The notes under the pieces are model-generated. The model was not told the DNA's origin, did not search any database, and saw only the letters and a program-made list of their open reading frames with translations. From Symsagittifera roscoffensis (taxonomy: Eukaryota > Xenacoelomorpha > Acoela > Convolutidae): DNA of 64,000 nucleotides. The stretch covers positions 33,981,301-34,045,300 of the forward strand of contig NC_087066.1 in NCBI RefSeq assembly GCF_963678635.1, in the 5' to 3' direction. Below, piece after piece: positions 10,331-19,664 of the stretch (position 1 is its first letter; each line of letters starts with the position of its first letter). The translations under genes and the position numbers were made by a program.

Positions 10331-10852
10331 CAAAGGAAGTTTTGAGAGATGGCAAGCACGTTTTCATTTTTCTTGTTGTAAAAATTATTTGTGCCCCGGA
10401 TATTTGCCGAACCTTTGCAGCTAATAGTTGAGATGGATTGTCTCGATAATGCATTGTGAAAAGGGGGTGAGTCTTTTAACCATTTATCATTTCTCGGTTC
10501 TGATGCCTTCACCTCTAAATTTTTCTTTCCCTCAATGATCTTGTTAAGAGTTTCAAACCTTACCCTGTCCGACCAATTTTTCTGATATTGGATTTCAATC
10601 CATTGTTTCCGATTTTTTTCCAATGCACGGTAAAAATTTTCCCATGTTGAGGTACTTCTGAAAACCCCCTATGAACCGTCCCTTCAATGACATTGCTTTT
10701 GTACTGCAAAGGTGCGCATTCTTGGAAACTTAGAATGGTGCCGGTATCAGTGGGTTTTATCGCAATTTTAACTGTGTTTTCTCGTGTCGAGGTGCGTGTT
10801 CTTTTTGAAGAAATGTAACCCGTATTAAGTTTAATTTTAAACGCATCGGATA
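10020..10852 (-). pseudogene. PLE RT thumb plus GIY-YIG, partial upstream copy
   Basis: From the right, KPTDTGTILSFQECAPLQYK and NVIEGTVHRGF are the PLE RT thumb. After frame changes come AAKVRQISGAQIIFTTRKMK, then KVVYKLTCSDCNSTYVGQT (the GIY-YIG core) and VGQHLLECNKEVGG. The frame stops at 10131 and continues as LFTLEALHIWRERP to about 10022. It is the 3' part of a tandem PLE copy, cut at 10852 where the inverted element begins. Confidence 0.8.
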
Positions 10853-11225
10853 TTGACACTACGGCTATAGTTCCAGAGTCAGAAAATTTTGTCTGAAACA
10901 AGAAAAAAATTTTGAAATAACTTACATGTTAGCATGAAAATTAGAAACGAAACGAAGTTGTAAAAACAAAAAAGGTGAAAACTCTCAGAAACTTGTGACA
11001 AAATGTTTAAAATTGTTACATAATAGTTATTACATTACATAATTTCAGTAATATTTGTAAAGTTTTGATTGGTTGAATATGTTAAATTTTGAAATAATGA
11101 TGTGTATGACACTTTTTATGATCTTTGATCATATTGTACAGATAGTTTAGAATTTTTAAAACCTGAATATGCACAAAAATTTGCGAAAACGTTTGTTATA
11201 ATTTGCAATTTTAACGCATTCTCAA
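10853..11225 (+). repeat. 5' pseudo-LTR of plus-strand PLE
   Basis: This is a direct repeat of 14628-14945: shared GGCTATAGTTC, AAAACTCTCAGAAA, AATGATGTGTATGACACTTT and GCGAAAACGTTTG. A degraded hammerhead-like core (CTGAATA, G8 changed) is at 11163-11188. It contains only the 3' UTR part of the element. Confidence 0.8.
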
Positions 11226-11385
11226 GATATTTAGATGCAGAATTTTGAAACCCTACAGCGTTGAGCCAATTTTCAGTTACAGTCTCTCCTACAAGGAGAC
11301 GTAATTTAAAATTTTTTCCCTTGTTTAAGTGGAGAAATCTTTGTAGTGGAAAAATCTTTTAATATTTTACCATGTTAGAATTGAA

Positions 11386-11990
11386 ATGGTCTGCATTGTA
11401 GCGGCTAGCTCCCTCTACCACAGCCTGGAACAACTTAGCAACCCGGAAAAAGAACAATTTCTGCCCAAAATTTTGGCTATTCCGGGACTTTCTTTAAACC
11501 CGAACACCACGAACCCACAGAAGAACCTCGCAAGCCTACTCTGCAGGGCACCTCTAGCAGAAAAACGTCAAGTGGTGGTGTGGCACGACATCATCAAAAA
11601 GTCTATCAACAGTCACCGCACAAACAATTACAGAGCTTGCACTGCAGAAGAATTGACAAAAATCCTGAAGACACTAGCAAATATCAGCGCAATTGTATTT
11701 TGTCAGAGAAACGGTACACCGGATATCAGGAACCAGCTGATCGGCTCTGGTATTCTTGTCATTCCTATTACGAAGTGTCTCATTTCAAAGAGGAAGAGAA
11801 GAACGGAGCTGGTCAACAAATATCAAGCACTGCACCAGGACGTCCAGCTGGAGCTAAAGTATTTGCGGATTGTGTGCGAACACACGACAACCTGCCAGCT
11901 GTTTTGTCCAAGCTTCGTTCAAACACGAAAAAGAAATCTCAATCGACAAGGAGGGCAGAGAAAAGAAGACTGGTGAACAGAAGCGAGTAA
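11386..11990 (+). CDS. PLE ORF1, uncharacterised conserved protein (frame switch near the end)
   Basis: The 196-codon frame starts MVCIVAASSLYHSLEQL and contains IPGLSLNPNT, VVVWHDIIKKSI, RTNNYRA, AIVFCQRNGTPDI and LHQDVQLELKYLRIV. The basic C-terminal tail lies in a second frame after about 11880 (LRSNTKKKSQSTRRAEKRR), so one indel separates them. The minus-strand PLE carries a homologue (8900-9537) in the same place. No domain is recognised with confidence. The Ser-rich first strand, the Gly after PG and the WHD block could be a degenerate SGNH-type fold (weak inference). A nucleic-acid-binding basic tail is plausible. Confidence 0.6.
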
Positions 11991-12042
11991 ACGGTTGGTC
12001 CTACTGACGAGGAGGCTTCAACGGAGAGGGTGAGTTAAGCTT

Positions 12043-14073
12043 GTGTTATTCGCGGCCTGCAAACCAATGAGCACAGTTGTACTCCCACCTCCAATCTTAA
12101 TTTGGACTTTAAAAAACAAACTCATTTGGAAATTAGTCCGTGATTATGCGTCCATATATGTTAAATTTATCAACTGTCACCAACGTGTTGAATTTTTGAG
12201 AGTTAGTCTAGAAAACGACCTTATACCTGATTTTTTGAGGCAAGCGATACATAATTTTCAGACAAAACTTCTAAGAACGGAGATAAACAAGTCAAGATGA
12301 AAAAAACGTTGAAGTCAAACTAGAAAAAGCGAGAGGCGCAGTACAGAGAGGTGTAGATGAGAAACTTTGGCCTTGGGTCATTAAGTACCTAAGTTTTAGG
12401 GGACAAAGACAAACAACAGTCAAAGAGACCCATCAGAAGAAGCTAATGAAACTATCAGAAAGGCATGACCGACCTCTAGGAAAGCAAGGTGAGGGTTCCG
12501 TAAGAGCTCATGATGATGTTGAATTACCAAGTTAGGTACAACAAGTGTTGGCATTAGGGCCGAAACATCCCGTCAGGGATAAATTTAATGAGACACACTT
12601 GCTCCCCGACATTGACATCTTTCTATCGGATCTCAAAAATAGTAAAATCCTCGGGGAGGCCCTTTGTGAGATCGAAGCTGTGGCAAAAGCCTATGCTAAA
12701 AGGTTGAAACAAACACCATCTGACAAAGGCGTTGAGAAGGCCCGAAAGTATCTGAAGAGTAATGGATTAGTTGCGGTACCGTATGACAAAGGCGTGGGTT
12801 TTTGTGTAATGCGGAAGGACACCTACGAGAACGGATACATTAGATTCAAATCAATCCAGCAAAAATAAAGGAACAAGTGATGCGATTGTTTTGAAGATAG
12901 AAAGAGACATCAAAAAGGAGTTGTTGGCTATGAGGAAAAAAGACGAAATAAGTGAGAATCTCTACACAAGGATGAGATCTACTGGGGGGCAGCCCGCCAG
13001 GCTTTATGGGTTGGCGAAAATGCATAAAGTGAATACCCCATTAAGAACGGTCCTCTCCTTGCCTGGTAGCTCTTATTATAACTTGAACAAGGTTCTTGCA
13101 AAGTTTTTTGATAAAATTGAGGGCGCAAACATCGAAACCAACTCACTAGATGCGAGAAAAATCTTAGAGAGCACTAATCTTGAGCCCAATGAAAATTTGA
13201 TATCTCTAGATGTGAAGAGTTTGTATACAAATGTTCCACTGAAAGAAGCAATAGACATAGCTCTGAGAAAACTGTATGAGCAAGATGAACCACCATCAAT
13301 TGCTAGGAAAACCATGAAGAGACTGTTGAACATGGCAGTTAGTCAAATCCATTTCAAGTGCAATGAAACATGGTACGCTCAGAACGATGGTTTGCCAATG
13401 GGGGCATCTTTTGCCATAAATTTAGCAAATCTGTGGCTGAAGCAGTGCGAAACTGCACTATCGGGGGATACTCCCGAAATCTTTTTGCCCGAGAAAGATC
13501 TTAACGGAATATGTACCGAGTGCAATAAGAAAGTCACGTACAGGTCAAAAGGTGTAGAATGTGAATGCTGTATGAACTGGTATCACGTAAAATGCGGTGA
13601 TATATTAGCTGATGAGTATCGAATTATAAGTGAAACTGTCTGGTACTGTAGAAAATGCATCGCAATAAGAGAGAAAAATAAGTCAGTGCTGCAAGCTAAC
13701 TTATTTCTCCGTTGACGATATAGTGAGAACAGTGAAGGGTGATCCTGAAAAACTGCTACGGGCTGCAAACTTACTACATCAAAATTTACAGTTCACAATA
13801 GAGACACAAAACACAAACGGAAAATTGGCATTTTTGGATTTACAAATTAGTATTGACAAAAGCAGGAAAGTTAACTGTGGGTGGTATCAAAAACCAACAA
13901 ATACAGGTACCATACTAGTTTTTAGAAGCTGCGCCCCCTCCAGAACAAGAGAAAAGTGATTGAAGGAACTGTTCACCGGGTTTTCCGCAGTACTTCAACA
14001 TGGGAAGAATATGATAAAGCTATGAAAATCAACCGTGAGCAGTGGTTGGATAACCAATATCCGGAAAGTTGGT
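12043..14073 (+). pseudogene. PLE reverse transcriptase with inserted PHD finger (copy 1)
   Basis: Segments in order: N-terminal WKLVRDYASIYVKF (12130), KHPVRDKFNETHLLPDIDIF, then KSNGLVAVPYDKGVGFCV (12760), MRSTGGQPARLYGLAKMHK (12970), LPGSSYYNLNK and SLDVKSLYTNVPLKEAIDIA (catalytic Asp of motif A). QNDGLPMGASFAINLANLWL (motif B) follows, then a PHD finger at 13512-13658, then the DDI of motif C, then GKLAFLDLQI and the KPTNTGTILVFRSCAP thumb. Lesions: TAG at 12535 (TGG in copy 2), a frameshift near 12860 shared with copy 2, a 4-base loss at the YVDD motif near 13713 (intact in copy 2), and TAG at 14072. It would copy the element RNA at a nicked target if intact. Confidence 0.85.
13512..13658 (+). 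other. PHD finger (C4HC3) inserted in the PLE RT palm
   Basis: The ligands are visible as CTEC, CECC, then W-Y-H-V-K-C, then W-Y-C-R-K-C, giving Cys4-His-Cys3 with the aromatic before the last pair, the classic PHD layout. It sits between RT motif B (GASFAINLANLWL) and motif C (YVDD), with about 20 linker residues on each side. PHD fingers commonly read histone H3 tails, so a chromatin-targeting role is a reasonable inference. Copy 2 has it at 16581-16727, with a stop at 16608; the minus-strand PLE has it near 7190-7330. Confidence 0.8.
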
Positions 14074-14074
14074 A

Positions 14075-14627
14075 GTCGCGGGTTGCATCCCATGCCCTTG
14101 AAAAGATCATCAGGGAGGGCAAAAGCAAAAAGAACATGGCTGAGAAAAAGAAGCCCTGTGATTATAGCAGTGATTCACTACCCATCTTGATGGTCCAATA
14201 TAGGGGGAATCACAGTCAGACATTAGCAAAAAAAGTGCGCGATATCACCAATGCGCAGATAATATTCACGACGAGGAAAATGAAAACTTGTATGCCCTCT
14301 CTAAAATCCTCCTTTTCCAGTGAATTAAAACCGAAAGTGGTGTACAGTCTTGAATGTTGTGGGTGCAAATCCATCTATGTTGCCCAGACGGTCCGACGTC
14401 TCACCACAAGGATTGAGGAACACCGAAAAGAGGATACCCCATTTGGACAGCATATATGGCAGTGTGGTAGTGAGAGTGGTAAGTCGGAGTTTAAATGGAA
14501 AATAATCGACCAGGCGTCCAGCAGCATCAAGTTACTTACATTAGAGGCGCTGCACATTAGGAAAGAGAGACCGGCAATTAACACGCGCGACGAGTTTAGA
14601 AGTAGGGAGCTGTCACTGAGGCTATAG
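14075..14627 (+). CDS. PLE GIY-YIG endonuclease domain (copy 1)
   Basis: In frame with the RT thumb (only a TAG at 14072 intervenes), this reads SRVASHALEKIIREGKS, then LAKKVRDITNAQIIFTTRKM. The nuclease core follows: KVVYSLECCGCKSIYVAQT (GIY...YIG equivalent), RLTTRIEEHRKED, FGQHIWQC and LLTLEALHIRKERPAINT. It ends at 14625-14627. The Cys pair before the core and the His/Cys after it are the usual PLE zinc ligands. The Gly of the YIG-equivalent reads Ala (YVAQT). The protein is identical to that at 17210-17701. Confidence 0.85.
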
Positions 14628-14950
14628 TTCGAGAATCGAAATTTTGAAATAACGTATTTGTTAGCATGAAAATTAGCGACCAAACGAAATTGTAAAAACA
14701 AAAAAGGCGAAAACTCTCAGAAATTTGTGACAATTTGTTTAAAATTGTTACATAATAGTTGTTACATGCTTTCAGTAATATTTGTAAAGTTTTGATTGGT
14801 TGAATTTTTGAAATTTTGAAATAATGATGTGTATGACACTTTTCATGATCTTTGATCATTTTGTACAGATAGTTTAGAATTTTTAAAATCTGAAGATGCA
14901 CAAAAATGTGCGAAAACGTTTGTTTGAATTTACAATTTTAATGCATTCTT
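14628..14950 (+). repeat. 3' pseudo-LTR / 3' UTR of plus PLE (copy 1)
   Basis: This matches 10853-11225 in direct orientation, is identical to 17702-18024, and contains the hammerhead-like motif at 14888-14925. Confidence 0.8.
14888..14925 (+). ncRNA. hammerhead-ribozyme-like motif in PLE pLTR (copy 1)
   Basis: CTGAAGA (position 7 is variable in hammerheads) is followed by a GCAC-loop-GTGC hairpin and GAAA. The seven bases before the core (TTAAAAT) can pair with ATTTTAA about 35 bases downstream, as helix I would. Helix III and the NUH cleavage site are unclear. The same motif is at 17962-17999 in the duplicate. Confidence 0.4.
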
Positions 14951-15194
14951 CAAACACATCAACACTTATCATCTTTCTATCATAATCGTTTCCTTATCTA
15001 GAAAATTTCGAGAATTTTGACTAGATAAATTTGATGAAGGAACTCCTGACTGTAACCTCGGTTACTATGATACTTTCGACCAGTATCATAACAGTTATGA
15101 TACTTTTGTCCTTTGATCGTTTTCTTTAAAAAAAAGAGTATCGTCTTTTTTGATGTTTTCCATACTTTTAAGATCAAGTTGATATAAAGCAGAA

Positions 15195-15365
15195 ATGCGG
15201 ATGACCAGACGGAGTGGGAAAATTTTGTATGTAAAAAATGATGAACCCGATAATTATATTGGACCCTCGTTTCTACAAGAATTAAAAAAAAAACGTTAAT
15301 ATCAAGCTTTACGATTTTGTGACTGTTTCAGAAACTAGCTCATACATTGCTCAACATGTGTCTTT
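15195..15365 (+). pseudogene. truncated 5' copy of PIG-C
   Basis: The first 57 codons of the intact gene at 18269 are repeated here, with one extra A in the A-run near 15290 that shifts the frame, and are then cut off after 15365. The promoter segment is duplicated with it, so this could still drive a short non-coding transcript. Confidence 0.9.
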
Positions 15366-15489
15366 GCTCATTGTGACGCTTGCATGTGTCGCTGCACTTT
15401 GCATGTGTCGCTGAACATTGCTCAAAGAGACCCATCAGAAGAAGCTAATGAAACTATCAGAAACTTTGCATGTGTCGCTGCACATTGCT
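15366..15489 (+). other. scrambled duplication junction with templated repeats
   Basis: Between the truncated PIG-C and the second PLE copy are short units reused several times. GCATGTGTCGCTG occurs three times, ACATTGCTCAA twice more (copied from the PIG-C edge), and the PLE edge CAAAGAGACCCATCAGAAG occurs twice. PIG-C ends ...GCTCAA and the PLE begins CAAAGAG, so CAA is shared. This looks like repeated template switching during end repair. Confidence 0.8.
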
Positions 15490-17147
15490 CAAAGAGACCC
15501 ATCAGAAGAAGCTAATGAAACTATCAGAAAGGCATGACCGACCTCTAGGAAAGCAAGGTGAGGGTTCCGTAAGAGCTCATGATGATGTTGAATTACCAAG
15601 TTGGGTACAACAAGTGTTGGCATTAGGGCCAAAACATCCCTTCAGGGATAAATTTAATGAGACACACTAGCTCGCCGACATTGACATCTTTCTATCGGAT
15701 CTCAAAAATAGTAAAATCCTCGGGGAGGCCCTTTGTGAGATCGAAGCTGTGGCAAAAGCCTATGCTAAAAGGTTGAAAAAAACACCATCTGACAAAGGCG
15801 TTGAGAAGGCCCGAAAGTATCTGAAGAGTAATGGATTAGTTGCGGTACCGTATGACAAAGGCGTGGGTTTTTGTGTAATGCGGAAGGACACCTACGAGAA
15901 CGGATACATTAGATTCCAATCAATTCAGCAAAAGTAAAGGAACAAGTGATGCGATTGTTTTGAAGATAGAAAGAGACATCAAAAAGGAGTTGTTGGCTAT
16001 GAGGAAAAAAGACGAAATAAGTGAGAATCTCTACACAAGGATGAGGTCTACTGGGGGGCAGCCCGCCAGGCTTTACGGGTTGGCGAAAATGCATAAAGTG
16101 AATACCCCATTAAGAACGGTCCTCTCCTTGCCTGGTAGCTCTTATTATAACTTGAACAAGGTTCTTGCAAAGTTTTTTGATAAAATTGAGGGCGCAAACA
16201 TCGAAACCAACTCACTAGATGCGAGAAAAATCTTAGAGAGCACTAATCTTGAGCCCAATGAAAATTTGATATCTCTAGATGTGAAGAGTTTGTATACAAA
16301 TGTTCCACTGAAAGAAGCAATAGACATAGCTCTGAGAAAACTGTATGAGCAAGATGAACCACCATCAATTGCTAGGAAAACCATGAAGAGACTGTTGAAC
16401 ATGGCAGTTAGTCAAATCCATTTCAAGTGCAATGAAACATGGTACGCTCAGAACGATGGTTTGCCAATGGGGGCATCTTTTGCCATAAATTTAGCAAATC
16501 TGTGGCTGAAGCAGTGCGAAACTGCACTATCGAGGGATACTCCCAAAATCTTTTTGCCCGAGAAAGATCTTAAGGGAATATGTACCGAGTGCAATAAGAA
16601 AGTCACGTAGAGGTCAAAAGGTGTAGAATGTGAATGCTGTATGAACTGGTATCACGTAAAATGCGGTGATATATTAGCTGATGAGTATCGAAATATAAGT
16701 GAAACTGTCTGGTACTGTAGAAAATGCATCGCAATAAGAGAGAAAAATAAGTCAGTGCTGCAAGCTAAGTTATTTCTCCGTTACGTTGACGATATAGTGA
16801 GAACAGTGAAGGGTGATCCTGAAAAATTGCTACGGGCTGCAAACTTACTACATCAAAATTTACAGTTCACAATAGAGACACAAAACACAAACGGAAAATT
16901 GGCATTTTTGGATTTACAAATTAGTATTGACAAAAGCAGGAAAGTTAACTGTGGGTGGTATCAAAAACCAACAAATACAGGTACCATACTAGTTTTTAGA
17001 AGCTGCGCCCCCTCCAGAACAAGAGAAGTGTGATTGAAGGAACTGTTCACCGGGTTTTCCGCAGTACTTCAACATGGGAAGAATATGATAAAGCTATGAA
17101 AATCAACCGTGAGCAGTGGTTGGATAACCAATATCCGGAAAGTTGGT
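15490..17147 (+). pseudogene. PLE reverse transcriptase (copy 2, truncated)
   Basis: Same domains as copy 1 from KETHQKKLMKLSERH onward. It retains W where copy 1 has a stop (15604) and an intact YVDD catalytic motif (LRYVDDIVRTV, about 16780-16812). It has its own stops at 15668 and, inside the PHD finger, at 16608. The shared frameshift near 15930 and the TAG at 17146 predate the duplication. No single copy can encode the full enzyme. Confidence 0.85.
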
Positions 17148-17148
17148 A

Positions 17149-17701
17149 GTCGCGGGTTGCATCCCATGCCCTTGAAAAGATCATCAGGGAGGGCAAAAGC
17201 AAAAAGAACATGGCTGAGAAAAAGAAGCCCTGTGATTATAGCAGTGATTCACTACCCATCTTGATGGTCCAATATAGGGGGAATCACAGTCAGACATTAG
17301 CAAAAAAAGTGCGCGATATCACCAATGCGCAGATAATATTCACGACGAGGAAAATGAAAACTTGTATGCCCTCTCTAAAATCCTCCTTTTCCAGTGAATT
17401 AAAACCGAAAGTGGTGTACAGTCTTGAATGTTGTGGGTGCAAATCCATCTATGTTGCCCAGACGGTCCGACGTCTCACCACAAGGATTGAGGAACACCGA
17501 AAAGAGGATACCCCATTTGGACAGCATATATGGCAGTGTGGTAGTGAGAGTGGTAAGTCGGAGTTTAAATGGAAAATAATCGACCAGGCGTCCAGCAGCA
17601 TCAAGTTACTTACATTAGAGGCGCTGCACATTAGGAAAGAGAGACCGGCAATTAACACGCGCGACGAGTTTAGAAGTAGGGAGCTGTCACTGAGGCTATA
17701 G
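17149..17701 (+). CDS. PLE GIY-YIG endonuclease domain (copy 2)
   Basis: Residue for residue the same over 17210-17701 as copy 1, with the KVVYSLECCGCKSIYVAQT core and C-terminal helix RSRELSLRL. The stop is at 17699-17701. Confidence 0.85.
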
Positions 17702-18024
17702 TTCGAGAATCGAAATTTTGAAATAACGTATTTGTTAGCATGAAAATTAGCGACCAAACGAAATTGTAAAAACAAAAAAGGCGAAAACTCTCAGAAATTT
17801 GTGACAATTTGTTTAAAATTGTTACATAATAGTTGTTACATGCTTTCAGTAATATTTGTAAAGTTTTGATTGGTTGAATTTTTGAAATTTTGAAATAATG
17901 ATGTGTATGACACTTTTCATGATCTTTGATCATTTTGTACAGATAGTTTAGAATTTTTAAAATCTGAAGATGCACAAAAATGTGCGAAAACGTTTGTTTG
18001 AATTTACAATTTTAATGCATTCTT
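17702..18024 (+). repeat. 3' pseudo-LTR of PLE (copy 2)
   Basis: Identical to 14628-14950. It holds the hammerhead-like motif at 17962-17999 and ends about 245 bases before the PIG-C start. Confidence 0.8.
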
Positions 18025-18268
18025 CAAACACATCAACACTTATCATCTTTCTATCATAATCGTTTCCTTATCTAGAAAATTTCGAGAATTTTGACTAGAT
18101 AAATTTGATGAAGGAACTCCTGACTGTAACCTCGGTTACTATGATACTTTCGACCAGTATCATAACAGTTATGATACTTTTGTCCTTTGATCGTTTTCTT
18201 TAAAAAAAAGAGTATCGTCTTTTTTGATGTTTTCCATACTTTTAAGATCAAGTTGATATAAAGCAGAA
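18025..18268 (+). promoter_or_regulatory. candidate PIG-C promoter with ATGATACT repeats
   Basis: ATGATACTTT occurs at 18141 and 18171, and its inverse AGTATCAT lies between them at 18156. A TATA-like GATATAAAG is near 18255, about 15 bases before the ATG. Three half-sites within 40 bases suggest a regulator binding region. The block is duplicated at 14951-15194. The function is inferred from position only. Confidence 0.4.
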
Positions 18269-19132
18269 ATGCGGATGACCAGACGGAGTGGGAAAATTTT
18301 GTATGTAAAAAATGATGAACCCGATAATTATATTGGACCCTCGTTTCTACAAGAATTAAAAAAAAACGTTAATATCAAGCTTTACGATTTTGTGACTGTT
18401 TCAGAAACTAGCTCATACATTGCTCAACATGTGTCTTTCGTGTTGTTGGAAATAGGAATTTTTGTTTTATTCTCGCACGAAAGACTCAGTCCTCTTCCTG
18501 TTCTTATGTTTTTAATGTGCGGAGTAGGATTTTGTTACTTGATTTATCATCTATACTTGGAAGAAAGCTGCTGCGATAGCAAGCCATCTACTACAAAAAC
18601 GGTTGTAAACGATTTAAGAAGAGCTAGCCTCCTCGCTAGCTTGGTATTCATTTTGTCGCCCGTTTTAAACACTTTAACTGCTGAAATTAGTTCTGATACG
18701 ATTTATGCATTGTCCACCCTGTGCTTTCTTTTAAATGTTTTATTCCATAATTACGGAACATATTCGAGCTTACTGTTTAGTCCTATTTCTTTAAATTGTG
18801 GCATATTTGTCTCAGTGTTACTGGCATCACGTTTGGACGGAACAGCTCACACGTTCACTATGGTGATTCAAGCTTTTGTCTTCTTCGCTTATGCACCCAA
18901 ATTCACAGAACGAATGCGAGATAAATACCCGTTGAAAACGGTTTATGCTAACATTTTGATCACAATTTTTGTAACAATCGCCTTTGCGTTCATCAGTTTA
19001 GTGGCCTTCTGTTTAATATTTCTGCTCTTTATTTCAATCCTTTTACTGCTGCCGTATGTGTTTGTCAGAATGCAGAAAATGAAAAATACGATTCATGGAC
19101 CATGGGATGAAGCAGTTTTAGCTGTCGATTGA
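18269..19132 (+). CDS. PIGC: PIG-C / GPI2, subunit of GPI-GlcNAc transferase
   Basis: An intact single-exon frame of 287 codons. PIG-C is a multi-pass ER membrane subunit of the complex that moves GlcNAc from UDP-GlcNAc to phosphatidylinositol, the first step of GPI-anchor synthesis. Recognisable family landmarks: DNYIGPSFLQELKKNV near the N-terminus, a central SPVLNTLTAEISSDTIYALS, a following SLNCGIFVSVLLASRLDGTAH, and the C-terminal NTIHGPWDEA. At least six hydrophobic segments are visible. Length is close to the animal family's usual ~300. The start at 18269 gives the expected N-terminus. No introns are needed. It is the only intact host gene seen, and its upstream region abuts a PLE. The AT-rich base use fits the surrounding unique DNA. 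Confidence 0.92.
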   Translation: MRMTRRSGKILYVKNDEPDNYIGPSFLQELKKNVNIKLYDFVTVSETSSYIAQHVSFVLLEIGIFVLFSHERLSPLPVLMFLMCGVGFCYLIYHLYLEESCCDSKPSTTKTVVNDLRRASLLASLVFILSPVLNTLTAEISSDTIYALSTLCFLLNVLFHNYGTYSSLLFSPISLNCGIFVSVLLASRLDGTAHTFTMVIQAFVFFAYAPKFTERMRDKYPLKTVYANILITIFVTIAFAFISLVAFCLIFLLFISILLLLPYVFVRMQKMKNTIHGPWDEAVLAVD

Positions 19133-19649
19133 TTAATTTTGCTCTAAAAGTGCCAATATGCATAAGAAAATCAAATGATTGCTGCCGTTACAGATTTGAT
19201 AAAAACAAATCATTGATATTCTCTCAAACAATTGAGGTTTTGATCACCCATCGTTTTTCTGACGATCTCCATGAAGGGTGGGCAAGAGCTATGGCGTAGG
19301 GTTTTATGGGATCAATTGAGCAATCTTACCCCCGTAATGACCAATTGAGCTATCTCCCCCCCAGCAAAAACGAAAAAACTCTACAAAAAGACGTCAGCAA
19401 ACGCAAGTAGATGGATGATGTGTTTAAAGCACGCAATCAATTAACCGACTGAAATTTATTTTATATGAGTATCGAAAAAAATTTGAAAAAAAAACGAAAT
19501 TTATGGAAAAAAAAATTTTGTTTTTGCAAATTTTTTTTCTAGGTACCATAGCCTCATCGAGCAAAGCAATTTACCAGGGTTGGTGCTCTAGTCTTGTATC
19601 TGAATAGCAAAAAAATGGTTCTCCGCAGCACCTTAATATTGTACGCTAA
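19133..19649. other. unique AT-rich DNA 3' of PIG-C
   Basis: No gene seen. There is no clear AATAAA close to the PIG-C stop. A CCAATTGAGC-type phrase recurs near 19312 and 19340 (CAATTGAGCAATCTTACCCCC and CAATTGAGCTATCTCCCCCC), a short imperfect repeat. A/T runs lie at 19470-19540. Confidence 0.5.
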
Positions 19650-19664
19650 AAAGCTTTCTGTCAT

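Larger units (their letters stand above)
6309..10852 (-). mobile_element. Penelope-like element on minus strand, partial tandem copy with pseudo-LTRs
   Basis: Read on the minus strand from right to left, there is a 3' part of one copy (RT thumb, GIY-YIG and 3' UTR, 10852-9690). A nearly full body follows: ORF1 (9537-8900), RT (8790-7101), GIY-YIG (6935-6621) and 3' UTR (6620-6309). The two 3' parts are direct repeats, giving the partial-tandem pLTR arrangement known for Penelope-like elements. All coding parts are damaged. The right edge abuts the pLTR of the oppositely oriented element at 10853. Confidence 0.85.
10853..14950 (+). mobile_element. Penelope-like element on plus strand, near full length
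   Basis: Order: 5' pLTR (10853-11225), ORF1 (11386-11990), RT (12043-14073), GIY-YIG (14075-14627), 3' pLTR (14628-14950). It lies head to head with the minus-strand PLE and its 3' end is about 245 bases upstream of the start of a (duplicated, truncated) PIG-C copy. Most of it was duplicated at 15490-18024. Confidence 0.85.
12421..15365 (+). repeat. tandem duplication unit, first copy
   Basis: This is nearly identical to 15490-18438 (offset 3069 rising to 3074). It runs from inside the PLE RT through the 3' pLTR and the PIG-C promoter into PIG-C codon 57. Private differences in each copy (stops, a 4-base deletion, one extra A in an A-run) show separate decay after duplication, or assembly error. 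Confidence 0.9.
15490..18024 (+). mobile_element. duplicated PLE, 5' truncated
   Basis: The second copy of the plus PLE lacks the 5' pLTR, ORF1 and the first part of the RT. It ends at the same point as copy 1, next to the intact PIG-C promoter. Confidence 0.9.
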
